This document shows, piece after piece, positions 28,149 through 37,480 of a stretch of DNA of 64,000 bases. Below the pieces are notes generated by a model. That model did not search any database, had not been told where the DNA came from, and saw nothing but the letters and a program-made list of their open reading frames with translations. The DNA is from UBA9647 sp049522195. Its GTDB lineage: Bacteria > Bacteroidota > Ignavibacteria > UBA10030. The position numbers were made by a program, and so were the translations under genes. The stretch spans positions 1 through 64,000 of the forward strand of contig JBEKOB010000006.1 in NCBI GenBank assembly GCA_049522195.1, read 5' to 3'. Every line of letters starts with the position of its first letter. The stretch's first letter is position 1.

Positions 28149-28637
28149 TCATCTCGACTGCGGGTGCACAGTCTGAGCAATCTTCTGAATGATCTTGCTT
28201 GTGGAACGATTGGGGAGGAATTCTATGGTGTGGACCAATCCGCCAGCCGCCTCCACAACATCCTTCCCGACAATATCATTCACCGACCAATCTGCCCCCT
28301 TGACAAGGACATCGGGGACAAGAGTGCGGATCAGCTCATATGGAGTGTCCTCGTCAAACAAACAGACATAATCTACGACAGCCAGGGCCGCGAGAACGAC
28401 AGCTCTGTCTGCTTCTTCGACGATCGGGCGATCAGGACCTTTCAAGCGCTGCACGGAACGGTCGGTGTTCACTCCGACGACCAGGACATCCCCCTGAGCC
28501 TTTGCCTTGGTCAGGTAGTCAACATGACCACGATGAAGGATGTCGAAACATCCATTGGTGAAGACAACGCGTTTTCCTTCCGCCTTCAGTCGCCGGCGGA
28601 CTTGTGCAAGATCGTTTCGAGAGAGAACTTCACCCAT
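28149..28637 (-). CDS. rfaE2: D-glycero-beta-D-manno-heptose 1-phosphate adenylyltransferase
   Basis: A 162-residue cytidylyltransferase-fold enzyme that activates heptose 1-phosphate with ATP to ADP-heptose for the LPS inner core. It has the nucleotidyltransferase motif GCFDILHRGH (29-38, with HxGH at 35-38) and a C-terminal FLPNRSTSKII in place of the ISSTKII-like motif. In E. coli this domain is fused to the kinase as HldE; here it is a separate gene 20 bp downstream of the kinase gene, an arrangement common outside the enterics. Confidence 0.94.
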   Translation of the reverse strand: MGEVLSRNDLAQVRRRLKAEGKRVVFTNGCFDILHRGHVDYLTKAKAQGDVLVVGVNTDRSVQRLKGPDRPIVEEADRAVVLAALAVVDYVCLFDEDTPYELIRTLVPDVLVKGADWSVNDIVGKDVVEAAGGLVHTIEFLPNRSTSKIIQKIAQTVHPQSR

Positions 28638-28657
28638 GTGTGTGATCCAATCTGAAA

Positions 28658-29647
28658 TCAGAGGTTTGACACAGTCGTACGCAATTCACCCGCGTCGATG
28701 GGTACGATGCCAACCTCGCCGCATACAATTCCTCCGGCAACATTGGCCAGCATTGACGCTTCACGGATCGATCCGCCCGCGGCGAGCATCATTGTCAATG
28801 TCGAGATCACCGTATCACCTGCTCCCGAGACATCCGCGACCTTCCGGGCTGCGGTCGGGACGTGCGTCATCTGCCCGCCCCCTTCAACCAGCGTCATTCC
28901 CCGCTCACCAAGCGTGAGGAGCACGTTCTCCGCTTCAAGCCGTTGAAGGAGTGTCCGCCCGGCTTGTTCGACACCGGTCTGATCGTTCAAGCGAACTCCA
29001 AGTGCTTCTTCTGTTTCTTTTCGGTTTGGCTTGAACACCGTCACCTGTTTGTATTCAAAGAAGTTGTTGAACTTCGGATCGACCGTGATGATGATTCCGT
29101 TCTTCTTCGCAAATTCAACCAGCTCCCTGATGAGGCTCTTGACAACAACACCTTTGTTGTAGTCTTCGATAATGATTGCGTCAAGCTTTCCCGCATTGCG
29201 TCGAAGGATATCAAGGAGCCGGGATTGCACTCCTTCGGCAATGTCGTGTTTCACCTCCCTGTCCACCCGCACAACGTGTTGATGATGGGCGATGACTCTC
29301 GTCTTGACCGTCGTAGGCCGGGCCGGATCGACCAGGATGCCCTCACTCGGAAATCCACTTTCCTTCACGATTGTGGTCAGCGCTTTCCCCGAGTCATCGT
29401 CGCCCACAACGCCCACCATAAACGGCGTGCCCCCGAGGGAAGCAATATTGTTCGCCACATTCGCAGCCCCACCAAGCCTGGTGGACTCGGAATCTACCTC
29501 AACCACCGGAACCGGGGCTTCAGGGGAAATTCTGGTTACGGAACCCCAAAAATACCGGTCAAGCATCAAGTCCCCGATCACCGCCACCCGCTTTCCCGAG
29601 AGGTTTTCAAAAAGGGTCTGAACACGGGAGTTTGTAAAGGTTACCAA
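28658..29647 (-). CDS. rfaE1: D-glycero-beta-D-manno-heptose-7-phosphate kinase
   Basis: PfkB-family sugar kinase (329 aa) that phosphorylates heptose 7-phosphate at C1 in ADP-heptose synthesis. The N-terminal VIGDLMLDRYFWGSVTRISPEAPVP region is distinctive for HldE kinases, followed by the GGAANVANN substrate motif (about 59-67) and the PfkB ATP/anion-hole motif DVSGAGDTV near residue 270. The start is TTG, preceded by GAGG 8 bp upstream, and no nearby ATG would keep the first strand. It is the first gene of a set continuing into rfaE2 and tamB, all concerned with the cell envelope. Confidence 0.94.
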   Translation of the reverse strand: MVTFTNSRVQTLFENLSGKRVAVIGDLMLDRYFWGSVTRISPEAPVPVVEVDSESTRLGGAANVANNIASLGGTPFMVGVVGDDDSGKALTTIVKESGFPSEGILVDPARPTTVKTRVIAHHQHVVRVDREVKHDIAEGVQSRLLDILRRNAGKLDAIIIEDYNKGVVVKSLIRELVEFAKKNGIIITVDPKFNNFFEYKQVTVFKPNRKETEEALGVRLNDQTGVEQAGRTLLQRLEAENVLLTLGERGMTLVEGGGQMTHVPTAARKVADVSGAGDTVISTLTMMLAAGGSIREASMLANVAGGIVCGEVGIVPIDAGELRTTVSNL

Positions 29648-29885
29648 AATTGTGCCTCTGCGTTATGCTCGATTTTTTGGCAATATACCCAGAAAACGAA
29701 GGACAAGCAAGGTAGGCTGGACGGCCAACAGGACAGTTTGAATAGCAGACTATGCGCGACGTATGCGCAGAGCGCCTAGACGCAGTACGTTGCCCTCCAT
29801 GCACATAAATTGTCGCGGGGGGAATTTCTCTTCAAACCCGATTCTTTGGATGGCGGGATGTTGTGCCAGAGCAATGATGGCAGGA

Positions 29886-31907
29886 TTAGCGCAAAAGAAT
29901 CAACTTTTTCGTTTCCATCATTTCTGATCCTACCCAGCCGGAAAGTGGGCGGGCTCTCAGTTGATAAAAATAGGCACCACTCGGAAGCGCTGTAGCGTCA
30001 AAGGTCTTCTCATACGCGCCGGGCTCCATCTCTGCATTGACGAGTGTCGTGACCTCTCTCCCGAGAGGATCGTACACCTTCAGCGTGACAAAGCTGTGGG
30101 AGGCGATCCGGTAGCTGATGGCTGTTGTGGGATTAAAAGGATTGGGATAGTTTTGCCCGAGCTGAATTGTTGAAGGATGCAGAGGTTCCTGCTCAAGAAT
30201 TCCGGTCGAAGTCGAAGCGTAAGCGAAATACCCTGAGACAAAGACCAGCGGTGCGTTCCAGTTGATGCAGATTTCATTTGAAGCGTAGCTGTCCTGGATA
30301 TCTGCATAGCACAGGGCAGGTGGGGTAGATGCGGTATAGAGTCCTGCGAGAATCGCGTCATCCCTGTACTGATCAGGCCCTCCCACAAGCAATCCTGGGA
30401 CAGGCTCGACAATGCCGTCTGATGCGGAAGGCCGATGATGTGGATGCATTGGGCGACTCGTTCCCAGTCCGGTGATGTAACTCGTTGCACGAGGATTCAC
30501 ACCCAGAACATAGTGGAGTTGGTCCAGAGCTGCATCCCTGTACGCTGTGGTGCCAAACAGCTCGTATCCAACAATAAGCAGAATGGCATTGTTGAGGACT
30601 CCGGAGTTGCTCCCCCAGGAGAATTCTCCCGGAACAAGCGAGACCTGAAAGCCGCTGTTATTCCTCCTTGTGACGTACTTATCACAGAATGATTGGAGGG
30701 AGGACCTCAGGAGATTGACGATAGTGGAATCTTTCCCCGGGAACGAAACCTTGAGATACGTCAGGTGCGCCATGCTTGTGAGGTTAGGCCAAGACATCGC
30801 GCCATCCAGATAGCCCTTCTCAAAATAGTGAATGTCATAGTAGGTGAGGTATTTGGACTCCTTTGTCGTTGCTGCCATCTCTGCGGCTGCCCAGAGTCGT
30901 TCATCGCGATCATCGCCATCGCCATACTCGCCTGTGAAGGTATCTGAAGGATTCTTGAATCCGCCGGCCGGGACAATGGAAGTCTTGCCTTCAAGAAATT
31001 GCCATCCTTTTACCGCAGCAGCGAGACAGCGCTGCGCAAACTGTGCGTCATACGGTTGGTACACGCGTGCTGCACGGGCCATCATCGCCACGAAATCCCC
31101 CGTTGCAGCCGATGAAATCTGATAGATATAACGGGTCTCCGTATCCTGATCAGGCATCACGAATCCCTCAAACTGCTTCCTGGTGAGCTTCGTGAAAACT
31201 CCCCCATTCGAGGCCTGCATTTTGAGAAGCCACTCGAGCTCGTAGCGAGTTTCGTCCAGGATATCAGGGACCCCATTGCCGCTCTCGGGAATCCCAATGT
31301 TGTCAGCACCGAACCTGTCGGGGAACATCTCGTACGCCATTAAGAGCGTTCCAACGCTTACGCCTGCATTGACAACGTACTTCCCGTAGTCACCCGCATC
31401 GTGCCAACCTCCCGCTGCAGGAATGACACCGGTCGATTCTGCCGTCGAGTGAAAAGTACCATCCGCAAGGTGACAGACGGGACGATTGTAGACCCCTGCA
31501 AACGGGGGCGGCAGGTATGTGCCGCATCGCTGAAAGTAGAATCCCTTCAAACTCATGTTCAAGACCCGGACATAAGCGGTATCCTGAATAACAAACGATG
31601 GTGACTCTTCTCCGTTGGATGTCTTCACGGTGTAAAGACCGGCACGCGTGAGGGCTGAGAAATCACCCCTAGAGAGAGTCATGCCCGACGCGGGATCCTG
31701 CGTCTTCCACAAGCTGAACTTCCCGGAGAACTGTGCAACGTTAGTTGACTTGTCGATCACCCAGAAGCTGTCCGCCGGCTGATTGATAAAAACGAACTTC
31801 GGATACGAGGGACGGTAACCAACCTGGTTGACGAAGATTCCGGCGTGGGCTAGCGTAACGCCAAGAATCAGGAGAATGGAGAGCGTCGATGTTCTGGATT
31901 GGTTCAT
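29886..31907 (-). CDS. Secreted GH9 endoglucanase with type IX secretion sorting domain
   Basis: A 673-residue exported cellulase-type enzyme. It has a signal peptide (about 1-22), an N-terminal Ig-like domain of the CelD type (about 23-108), and a GH9 (alpha/alpha)6 catalytic domain with GWHDAGDYGKY (167-177, holding the base aspartates). HPHHRPS is the conserved histidine region and NEICINWNAPL carries the acid glutamate. The C-terminal approximately 85 residues begin with a PNPFNPTT motif and end in KKLILLR, a type A T9SS sorting signal, so the enzyme is probably released or attached at the surface. It is the only T9SS-tagged protein recognised in this window. It acts on beta-1,4-glucan or glucomannan chains and lies 48 bp after the GH94 gene. 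Confidence 0.93.
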   Translation of the reverse strand: MNQSRTSTLSILLILGVTLAHAGIFVNQVGYRPSYPKFVFINQPADSFWVIDKSTNVAQFSGKFSLWKTQDPASGMTLSRGDFSALTRAGLYTVKTSNGEESPSFVIQDTAYVRVLNMSLKGFYFQRCGTYLPPPFAGVYNRPVCHLADGTFHSTAESTGVIPAAGGWHDAGDYGKYVVNAGVSVGTLLMAYEMFPDRFGADNIGIPESGNGVPDILDETRYELEWLLKMQASNGGVFTKLTRKQFEGFVMPDQDTETRYIYQISSAATGDFVAMMARAARVYQPYDAQFAQRCLAAAVKGWQFLEGKTSIVPAGGFKNPSDTFTGEYGDGDDRDERLWAAAEMAATTKESKYLTYYDIHYFEKGYLDGAMSWPNLTSMAHLTYLKVSFPGKDSTIVNLLRSSLQSFCDKYVTRRNNSGFQVSLVPGEFSWGSNSGVLNNAILLIVGYELFGTTAYRDAALDQLHYVLGVNPRATSYITGLGTSRPMHPHHRPSASDGIVEPVPGLLVGGPDQYRDDAILAGLYTASTPPALCYADIQDSYASNEICINWNAPLVFVSGYFAYASTSTGILEQEPLHPSTIQLGQNYPNPFNPTTAISYRIASHSFVTLKVYDPLGREVTTLVNAEMEPGAYEKTFDATALPSGAYFYQLRARPLSGWVGSEMMETKKLILLR

Positions 31908-31955
31908 ATGGAGTCGCGGAGTACTGGAATAGTGGAGTTGTGGAGTTGGGGGATG

Positions 31956-34391
31956 CTACCCCATTGTTACCTCGACCTTGCATAAGCTTCCTGCAGGCAT
32001 CAATGGTATCATTGCGCCCCGGAGTGTTTTTCCATCTACAGATATCGAGGTAACTCCTTTCATGACGCCTTTCGGGTTTTTGACGGTGATCTCGTAATCA
32101 GTACCACGGAACTTGCGACGTACCGAAAACCCCTTCCAGTCCGGTGGAATACACGGATTCACTTCGAGACCATCATACGCCGGCTTCACACCGAGTATGA
32201 ATTGAGTCACTGCATAGTAATTCCATGCTGCAGTCCCGGTAAGCCATGAGTTTTTTGCTTCGCCTGGCTTTGAGGCATCCTTGCCGGCTATCATCTGAGC
32301 ATAGACATACGGCTCAACTTTGTGCAGATCGCTGATGTCCTCGCGAAACGACGGGGCAATCTTTTTCCAGTAATCAAAAGCCCGATCCCCACGGCCAAGG
32401 ATTGTCTCACCAATCATGATCCAGGGATTGTTGTGACAGAACACTCCGGCGTTTTCCTTGTACCCTGGCGGGTAGGTAGAGATCTCGCCATACTCGATAT
32501 AGTACTTTGTAAACGCTGGGTTATTGAGGACGATGCCGTGAGGGGTGTCCAGGTATTTCTTCACAGCGTCCAGTGAATTCTCAACCATGCCTTCGCTGAG
32601 CCCGATGCCAGCTATCGTGCACCAGCCTTGTGATTCGATAAAAATCCTTCCTTCCTCGTTCTCCTTGCTTCCCACCTTGCGCCCAAAGAAATCATATGCA
32701 CGCAGATACCACTCTCCATCCCAGCCATGCTTCTTGACCGCTTCGACCATCTCATCGATATGCTTCTGGGCTGTTTCTGCATCTGCATCGTTGCCAATGC
32801 GACGGCACAATTGAGCGAACTCCTGACCGCATACGACGAAGAGTCCGGCGATCATCACCGATTCCGCTACTCCCCCCCTCTTGTTTTCCGTCGTTTGGAA
32901 CGATTCATCCGGATTGTTCGAGAAACAGTTGAGATTCAGACAATCATTCCAATCGGCCCTGCCGATCAAAGGTAGCTTGTGGGGTCCGAGATTGTTCGCG
33001 ACGTGATAGAAGGAGGCTTTCAGGTGATCGAAATGCGACTTGGCGCGCGAGGTATCGTTGTCGAACGGTACCTGTGCATCGAGAAGTGAGAAGTCGCCCG
33101 TTTCCTTGATATAAGCCGTCGTCGAGAGAATCAGCCAGAGGGGGTCATCATTAAAATTGCCGCCGATGGCATTGTTACCGCGCTTCGTCAGCGGTTGATA
33201 CTGGTGATAGGCACCGCCGTCCTCGAACTGGGTCGCAGCGATATCGTAAATTCTTTCTCGGGCCCGGACCGGTATCTGGTGGACACAACCGAGAAGATCC
33301 TGATTAGAATCGCGAAAACCCATGCCACGTCCAATGCCCGATTCAAAGAATGAAGCCGAGCGGGACATGTTGAATGTCACCATGCACTGGTACTGGTTCC
33401 AGATGTTAACCATCCGGTCGATACGCTGATCATGCGTTTTCAGGACGAAGCCCTTAAGCAACTTGTCCCAATACGTCCGAACTTCGCTCAGCGCCGCTTC
33501 GACTTTCATGCCTGTATCGAACTGGGCAACGCAAGCTTTCGCCTTTTTCTTCTGGATGACATTCTTCGATTCCCACTTCTCCTCGTCGCTGTTCTCCACA
33601 TACCCCAGGACAAAAACAAATTCCCGAGACTCGCCAGGATTCAACTGGATCCCAAGAAAGTGCGAAGCGATAGGGGACCAGCCATGCGCAACGGAGTTGC
33701 CTGGCGTCCCCTTCCGAACCGCCTGTGGATCAGCTAAGCCGTTGTACAAGCCGATGAACGACTCCCGGTCCGTGTCGAACCCCCGGATTGGGGCATTGAC
33801 ATGATAGAATGCGTAGTGATTCCGCCGTTCCTTGTATTCAGTCTTGTGATAAAGCGTCGAACTATCGATCTCAACTTCACCCGTGGAAAAATTGCGCTGG
33901 AAATTCGTCATGTCGTCTTCTGCATTCCAGAGACACCATTCCACGAATGAGAAGAGCTGCAGCTCTTTGAATTCCTCGGAGTTGTTCGTAATGCGGAGCC
34001 TGTGGATCTCAGCCCACGTTCCAAGTGGGATAAAGAACAACGCCTCCGCCTCAACACCGTTTTTTGCTCCTGTGATCCTGGTGTATCCCAACCCGTGCCG
34101 GCACTCATATCGATCGAGCTCTGTTCTTACCGGTTTCCAACCCGGCGACCAGATCAAATCTCCGTCCTTGATATAGAAGCACCTTCCCCCCTCATCCATG
34201 GGAACATTGTTATAGCGATAGCGTGTCAAGCGCCGGAACTTCGCGTCCCTGTAAAATGCATAGCCACCGGCCGTGTTCGATATCAAGCCAAAGAAATCTT
34301 CGTTTCCAAGATAATTGATCCATGGCCAGGGAGTGCGTGGCTCGGTGATCACGTACTCTCTGCCCTCATCATCAAAATGTCCGTATCTCAT
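31956..34391 (-). CDS. GH94 cellobiose phosphorylase
   Basis: An 811-residue cytoplasmic enzyme that phosphorolyses cellobiose (or a close beta-1,4-glucobiose) to glucose 1-phosphate and glucose. Length and motifs match cellobiose phosphorylases: GFRDSNQDLLG, the catalytic-acid motif RADWNDCLN near residue 480, and GVFCHNNPW and GTAAWNYYAVTQ further on. No signal peptide. The ATG at 34391 begins MRYGHFDDEGREYVI, the usual family start; the longer frame to 34463 is not family-like. It follows the sigma-54 regulator after a 123-bp gap and precedes GH9 by 48 bp, pairing extracellular cutting with intracellular phosphorolysis. Confidence 0.93.
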   Translation of the reverse strand: MRYGHFDDEGREYVITEPRTPWPWINYLGNEDFFGLISNTAGGYAFYRDAKFRRLTRYRYNNVPMDEGGRCFYIKDGDLIWSPGWKPVRTELDRYECRHGLGYTRITGAKNGVEAEALFFIPLGTWAEIHRLRITNNSEEFKELQLFSFVEWCLWNAEDDMTNFQRNFSTGEVEIDSSTLYHKTEYKERRNHYAFYHVNAPIRGFDTDRESFIGLYNGLADPQAVRKGTPGNSVAHGWSPIASHFLGIQLNPGESREFVFVLGYVENSDEEKWESKNVIQKKKAKACVAQFDTGMKVEAALSEVRTYWDKLLKGFVLKTHDQRIDRMVNIWNQYQCMVTFNMSRSASFFESGIGRGMGFRDSNQDLLGCVHQIPVRARERIYDIAATQFEDGGAYHQYQPLTKRGNNAIGGNFNDDPLWLILSTTAYIKETGDFSLLDAQVPFDNDTSRAKSHFDHLKASFYHVANNLGPHKLPLIGRADWNDCLNLNCFSNNPDESFQTTENKRGGVAESVMIAGLFVVCGQEFAQLCRRIGNDADAETAQKHIDEMVEAVKKHGWDGEWYLRAYDFFGRKVGSKENEEGRIFIESQGWCTIAGIGLSEGMVENSLDAVKKYLDTPHGIVLNNPAFTKYYIEYGEISTYPPGYKENAGVFCHNNPWIMIGETILGRGDRAFDYWKKIAPSFREDISDLHKVEPYVYAQMIAGKDASKPGEAKNSWLTGTAAWNYYAVTQFILGVKPAYDGLEVNPCIPPDWKGFSVRRKFRGTDYEITVKNPKGVMKGVTSISVDGKTLRGAMIPLMPAGSLCKVEVTMG

Positions 34392-34454
34392 GTCTCTGTT
34401 GGCTTTAGAGTGCGGAAGGTTTGCGCGTGAGCAGGTGAGACCTGATAGGCCGAA

Positions 34455-34470
34455 GCGGGACAATCCCCGC
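34455..34470 (-). other. Hairpin in the leader of the GH94 gene
   Basis: GCGGG (34455-34459) pairs with CCCGC (34466-34470). It lies in the 123-bp gap between the regulator stop and the GH94 start and shares AAGCGGGACA with the hairpin cluster at 9315-9359. It may be a dispersed repeat or an RNA processing or stability element; no T run follows. Confidence 0.4.
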
Positions 34471-34514
34471 GAGCCGCCAGAGACCCATCACCCATTCGCC
34501 GACAAGCGCGTTCT

Positions 34515-35966
34515 TTACTTCAATCCCAACTCCTTACACATCCGATAGAAGTTTGACGGGGCAATTCCCAGCTTCTCGGCGGCGTTTGCGTCGGAGCTCG
34601 AGATGCTCCGCACGTATTTGAAATATCGGAGACGAAATGCTTTTTCCATTTCACGCAGCGTGAGCACTTGCCCTCCGTAGAATTCATCAATCGTTGTGTT
34701 TTTGGAGAGAACCTGATTACGCAAGATCATGGGGCTGCTCAGTTCTTTGACACCGATATGGTCACTCCCGTTCAGGACGAGGCGCTGTGCAACATTCCGA
34801 AGCTCGCGCACGTTGCCCGGCCATTTGTAGTGCATAAGAATTTCCTTTGCTTTGGGATCAACTCTTGGAGAAGCAACTCCCATGTCGCGACTGAAGAATT
34901 CCAGAAAATGATCGAACAAAAGGATGATGTCTTCACCGCGCTGACGGAGCGGAACGACATCGAGGGGAATGACATTCAGACGGTAGTAAAGATCCTCTCG
35001 CACTCTCCCCTCGTTCACTTCTGAGGCAAGATTCTTGTTTGTTGCTGCAATGATCCGCACGTTGACCGAGAGGCTGCCGGTTCGGCCGATTTTCTCAATC
35101 TCCCCTTCCTGAATGACGCGCAGCAGCTTCACTTGTGCTGACGGAGACAACTCCGAGATCTCGTCGAGGAATACAGTCCCATTGTTCGCGATTTCGAAGA
35201 GTCCTGACTTCGTTCCATGTGCACCGGTGAATGATCCCTTCTCGTATCCGAACAGCTCACTCTCGATCAACTCATGGGGAATGCTTCCACAATTGATCGG
35301 GATGAGTTTTTCGTACTTACGACGACTCTTCAGGTGAATATTCCACGCTACGAGTTCCTTCCCCGTGCCGGAGCCTCCTGTGATGAGGATCGTCGCGTCA
35401 CTCTTCGCATATTTTTCAATTGCGTCGCGCAGCTGCACAATAGGTTTCGACTCGCCGATGATCTTCTTGGACTCCAAGAGGCTCTCAATGCTCTGCAGGA
35501 GTCGCTTATCAGATTTCAGCTTCTGTTTCTCGAGTTTCTTCTTCTCATAGGCGTTGACAATGCTCAGGATGAAATCGGTCGGCTGGTAGATATAGTCCTC
35601 GATATTCCCCGGGTATTTCGTGCAGTACCAGAAAGCTCCCGCCTTAAGCAGATTGTTCGCGAAATCAAAGTCTGTCGTATTGGTAGTCATCTTCGTGATG
35701 ACGACGATCTGCAGGAACGGGTCGATTTCCTTCATTTTCCGGATAAGGTCTTCACCCCGCAGCCCGCCTGAGATCTGATAGTCGAGAATGACGACATCAT
35801 AATGGTCCGGACTCCGTTGCAGATATTCCAGCGCTGCCTTACCGTTGGAGACCACACCGTCGACCTGGATTTTCGTAGTCGAGAGGCTGATAGTGCTTTT
35901 GACCCGGGCGACATCAAAATCCTCGTCCTCCACGAGAAGCACCCGGATGACAGTTGGATTGGTCAT
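34515..35966 (-). CDS. NtrC-type sigma-54-dependent response regulator
   Basis: A 483-residue transcription activator with three domains: receiver (about 8-150, phospho-acceptor Asp62 in VVILDYQ), AAA+ sigma-54 interaction domain (about 175-410) and a Fis-type helix-turn-helix at the end (AAEKLGIAPSNFYRMCKELGL). The AAA+ part has Walker A GGSGTGKE, the sigma-54 contact loop as GSFTGA rather than the usual GAFTGA, Walker B TVFLDEI and the R-finger region EDLYYRLNV. The ATG at 35966 has AGGAGG upstream and overlaps the kinase stop by 4 bp. It should act with the adjacent kinase and a sigma-54 promoter; a good one is at 48159-48175. The regulated genes are inferred from position. Confidence 0.94.
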   Translation of the reverse strand: MTNPTVIRVLLVEDEDFDVARVKSTISLSTTKIQVDGVVSNGKAALEYLQRSPDHYDVVILDYQISGGLRGEDLIRKMKEIDPFLQIVVITKMTTNTTDFDFANNLLKAGAFWYCTKYPGNIEDYIYQPTDFILSIVNAYEKKKLEKQKLKSDKRLLQSIESLLESKKIIGESKPIVQLRDAIEKYAKSDATILITGGSGTGKELVAWNIHLKSRRKYEKLIPINCGSIPHELIESELFGYEKGSFTGAHGTKSGLFEIANNGTVFLDEISELSPSAQVKLLRVIQEGEIEKIGRTGSLSVNVRIIAATNKNLASEVNEGRVREDLYYRLNVIPLDVVPLRQRGEDIILLFDHFLEFFSRDMGVASPRVDPKAKEILMHYKWPGNVRELRNVAQRLVLNGSDHIGVKELSSPMILRNQVLSKNTTIDEFYGGQVLTLREMEKAFRLRYFKYVRSISSSDANAAEKLGIAPSNFYRMCKELGLK

Positions 35967-37477
35967 ACATCCTCCTTGTTCCTGATCGCCAGTGCAAACC
36001 TGCAGCCACCCTCCGGGAGGTTCTCCGCCGAAAGCTGCCAACCGCATTTCCCGACCGCGAGCTGATGGGCGATGTAGCATCCGTAGCCGGAATGAGTTTC
36101 GAACTTTGTCTTTGTCGTTTCGTCCTCGAGAAACACCCTCTGAACCCCTTTCGGCCCCTGGTCCAGAAGTTCCGGGAGGATGCCTTTCCCGTTGTCCGAG
36201 ATGGCAATATAGGACACGTTCTCCCTGCGGTCATAGCGTGTCTGAATTTGAATGGTCACATAACTCACGCCACAGTGGTCGATGCTGTTTTGGATGAGCG
36301 GCTCGAGTATCTGCCATACCGTGAATTCGTTCACACGGACCAGCGGAACCGAAGGGTCAAGGTCGAGCTTCAGGTCAAACATCTCGTTCTTGCTCGAAAT
36401 GCGGAGGAACACGTGCTGAACCATGAAGTCGATCACCGCGTTGATGTCCGTCCGGAACATCGGATTGATGATGGTATTGATGTCCTGATCGTACCACTTC
36501 ATGTCATAAATGATGCGCGAGATAAAATTCGAGTACGTGAGCACTTGTTGCTTCAGCTCTCCGAGATTTCCGGCATTCATCTTTCGAACATCGTCCTTGA
36601 TGAAACCCATGATTTTTTCAGCCTTGTGGTGCGTGTGGTAGAGACGCTTCGTGAACAGCGATTCCTTTTCCAGCTTGATCTGACGCTCGAGGTTCTCTTT
36701 ATGCTCGACGAAGAGTTCTTCCTGGACCTTGTTGCGTTCACGGACTGCACGCGAAGAGACGATGAAGATACCAACCAAACCGACAAGGATGAGCGCCGAG
36801 AAAATCAATGACACCTTATCGACGCTTGACTGGATTTCCGAAGTAAGAAAGGTGAAGTCTGGCGTGATTCTCATATAGAGGACGCCGAGATACTCCCCGT
36901 CCGGAACGAACGGGACAATCACGTTGAACGTCTTTTCGCTCGTGACGGCGCTCATGATCTTCTCGTTGCGGCGCATTTCGTCCCGGGCGCTCAGAAAGAA
37001 CTGGACGGCAGTACCATGAGCGGAGTTCGCCTGCCCTTCGTACGGATCAAGTGTTCCGCTGAAATAGTGTGAGAGCTTTTCTCCTCCATCGATAATATAC
37101 ATGCGATGGTTCTTGACGAGTATCAGGCAGATATCTTCGACGCTTCGGTGAATGAGCTGCTGCTTCAGGACAACATTGAGTGAGTTGGTGAGCGTGTTGT
37201 CCGTGCTGTCTTGCTCGGCTCGGAGTCTCTGTTGCCGCTCGAAGAGAAGTTCTACATTCGTTGTTGTGACGAGCGCGAGGCGCTCCGCGTAGTACTTCTG
37301 AAACCAGCTTTGTGTATCTCTCAGAAAGTTTCCGAGGGTGGCCTTTTGGAAAAAAATCAGGACGATTTGGAACGAGATCAGAACGAAGAAAATCACAATG
37401 ATATGCCGGATCTCGAATTGATATCGAGAAAGCTTGGCCCTGATGTTCTCTGGCAATTGGAGTCGAAATCCTGCCAT
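35963..37477 (-). CDS. Membrane sensor histidine kinase
   Basis: A 504-residue kinase with two membrane spans (about 24-44 and 222-241) around a 175-residue outer sensor region, then a coiled-coil (245-275), a dimerisation helix pair and an HATPase domain. ATPase marks are clear: EPLIQNSIDH (391-400), DNGKGI (428-433) and GYGCYIA (464-470). The phospho-acceptor region is atypical: LYHTHHKAEKIMGF (279-292) lacks the usual HE/HD-x-x-x-P pattern, leaving His281, His283 or His284 as candidates. It sits 3 bp after the binding-protein gene and overlaps the regulator gene, forming a three-gene signalling operon. Confidence 0.9.
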   Translation of the reverse strand: MAGFRLQLPENIRAKLSRYQFEIRHIIVIFFVLISFQIVLIFFQKATLGNFLRDTQSWFQKYYAERLALVTTTNVELLFERQQRLRAEQDSTDNTLTNSLNVVLKQQLIHRSVEDICLILVKNHRMYIIDGGEKLSHYFSGTLDPYEGQANSAHGTAVQFFLSARDEMRRNEKIMSAVTSEKTFNVIVPFVPDGEYLGVLYMRITPDFTFLTSEIQSSVDKVSLIFSALILVGLVGIFIVSSRAVRERNKVQEELFVEHKENLERQIKLEKESLFTKRLYHTHHKAEKIMGFIKDDVRKMNAGNLGELKQQVLTYSNFISRIIYDMKWYDQDINTIINPMFRTDINAVIDFMVQHVFLRISSKNEMFDLKLDLDPSVPLVRVNEFTVWQILEPLIQNSIDHCGVSYVTIQIQTRYDRRENVSYIAISDNGKGILPELLDQGPKGVQRVFLEDETTKTKFETHSGYGCYIAHQLAVGKCGWQLSAENLPEGGCRFALAIRNKEDV

Positions 37478-37480
37478 GTG

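Noticed and set aside
28862..29779. 305-codon open frame on the plus strand
   Set aside because: Antisense to the heptose kinase, whose PfkB motifs are unmistakable.
31921..31953. Tandem GTGGAGTT repeat before the GH9 start
   Set aside because: Only two short units in G-rich DNA; too small to support a call.
35954..36811. 285-codon open frame on the plus strand
   Set aside because: Antisense to the histidine kinase gene, which has clear ATPase boxes.
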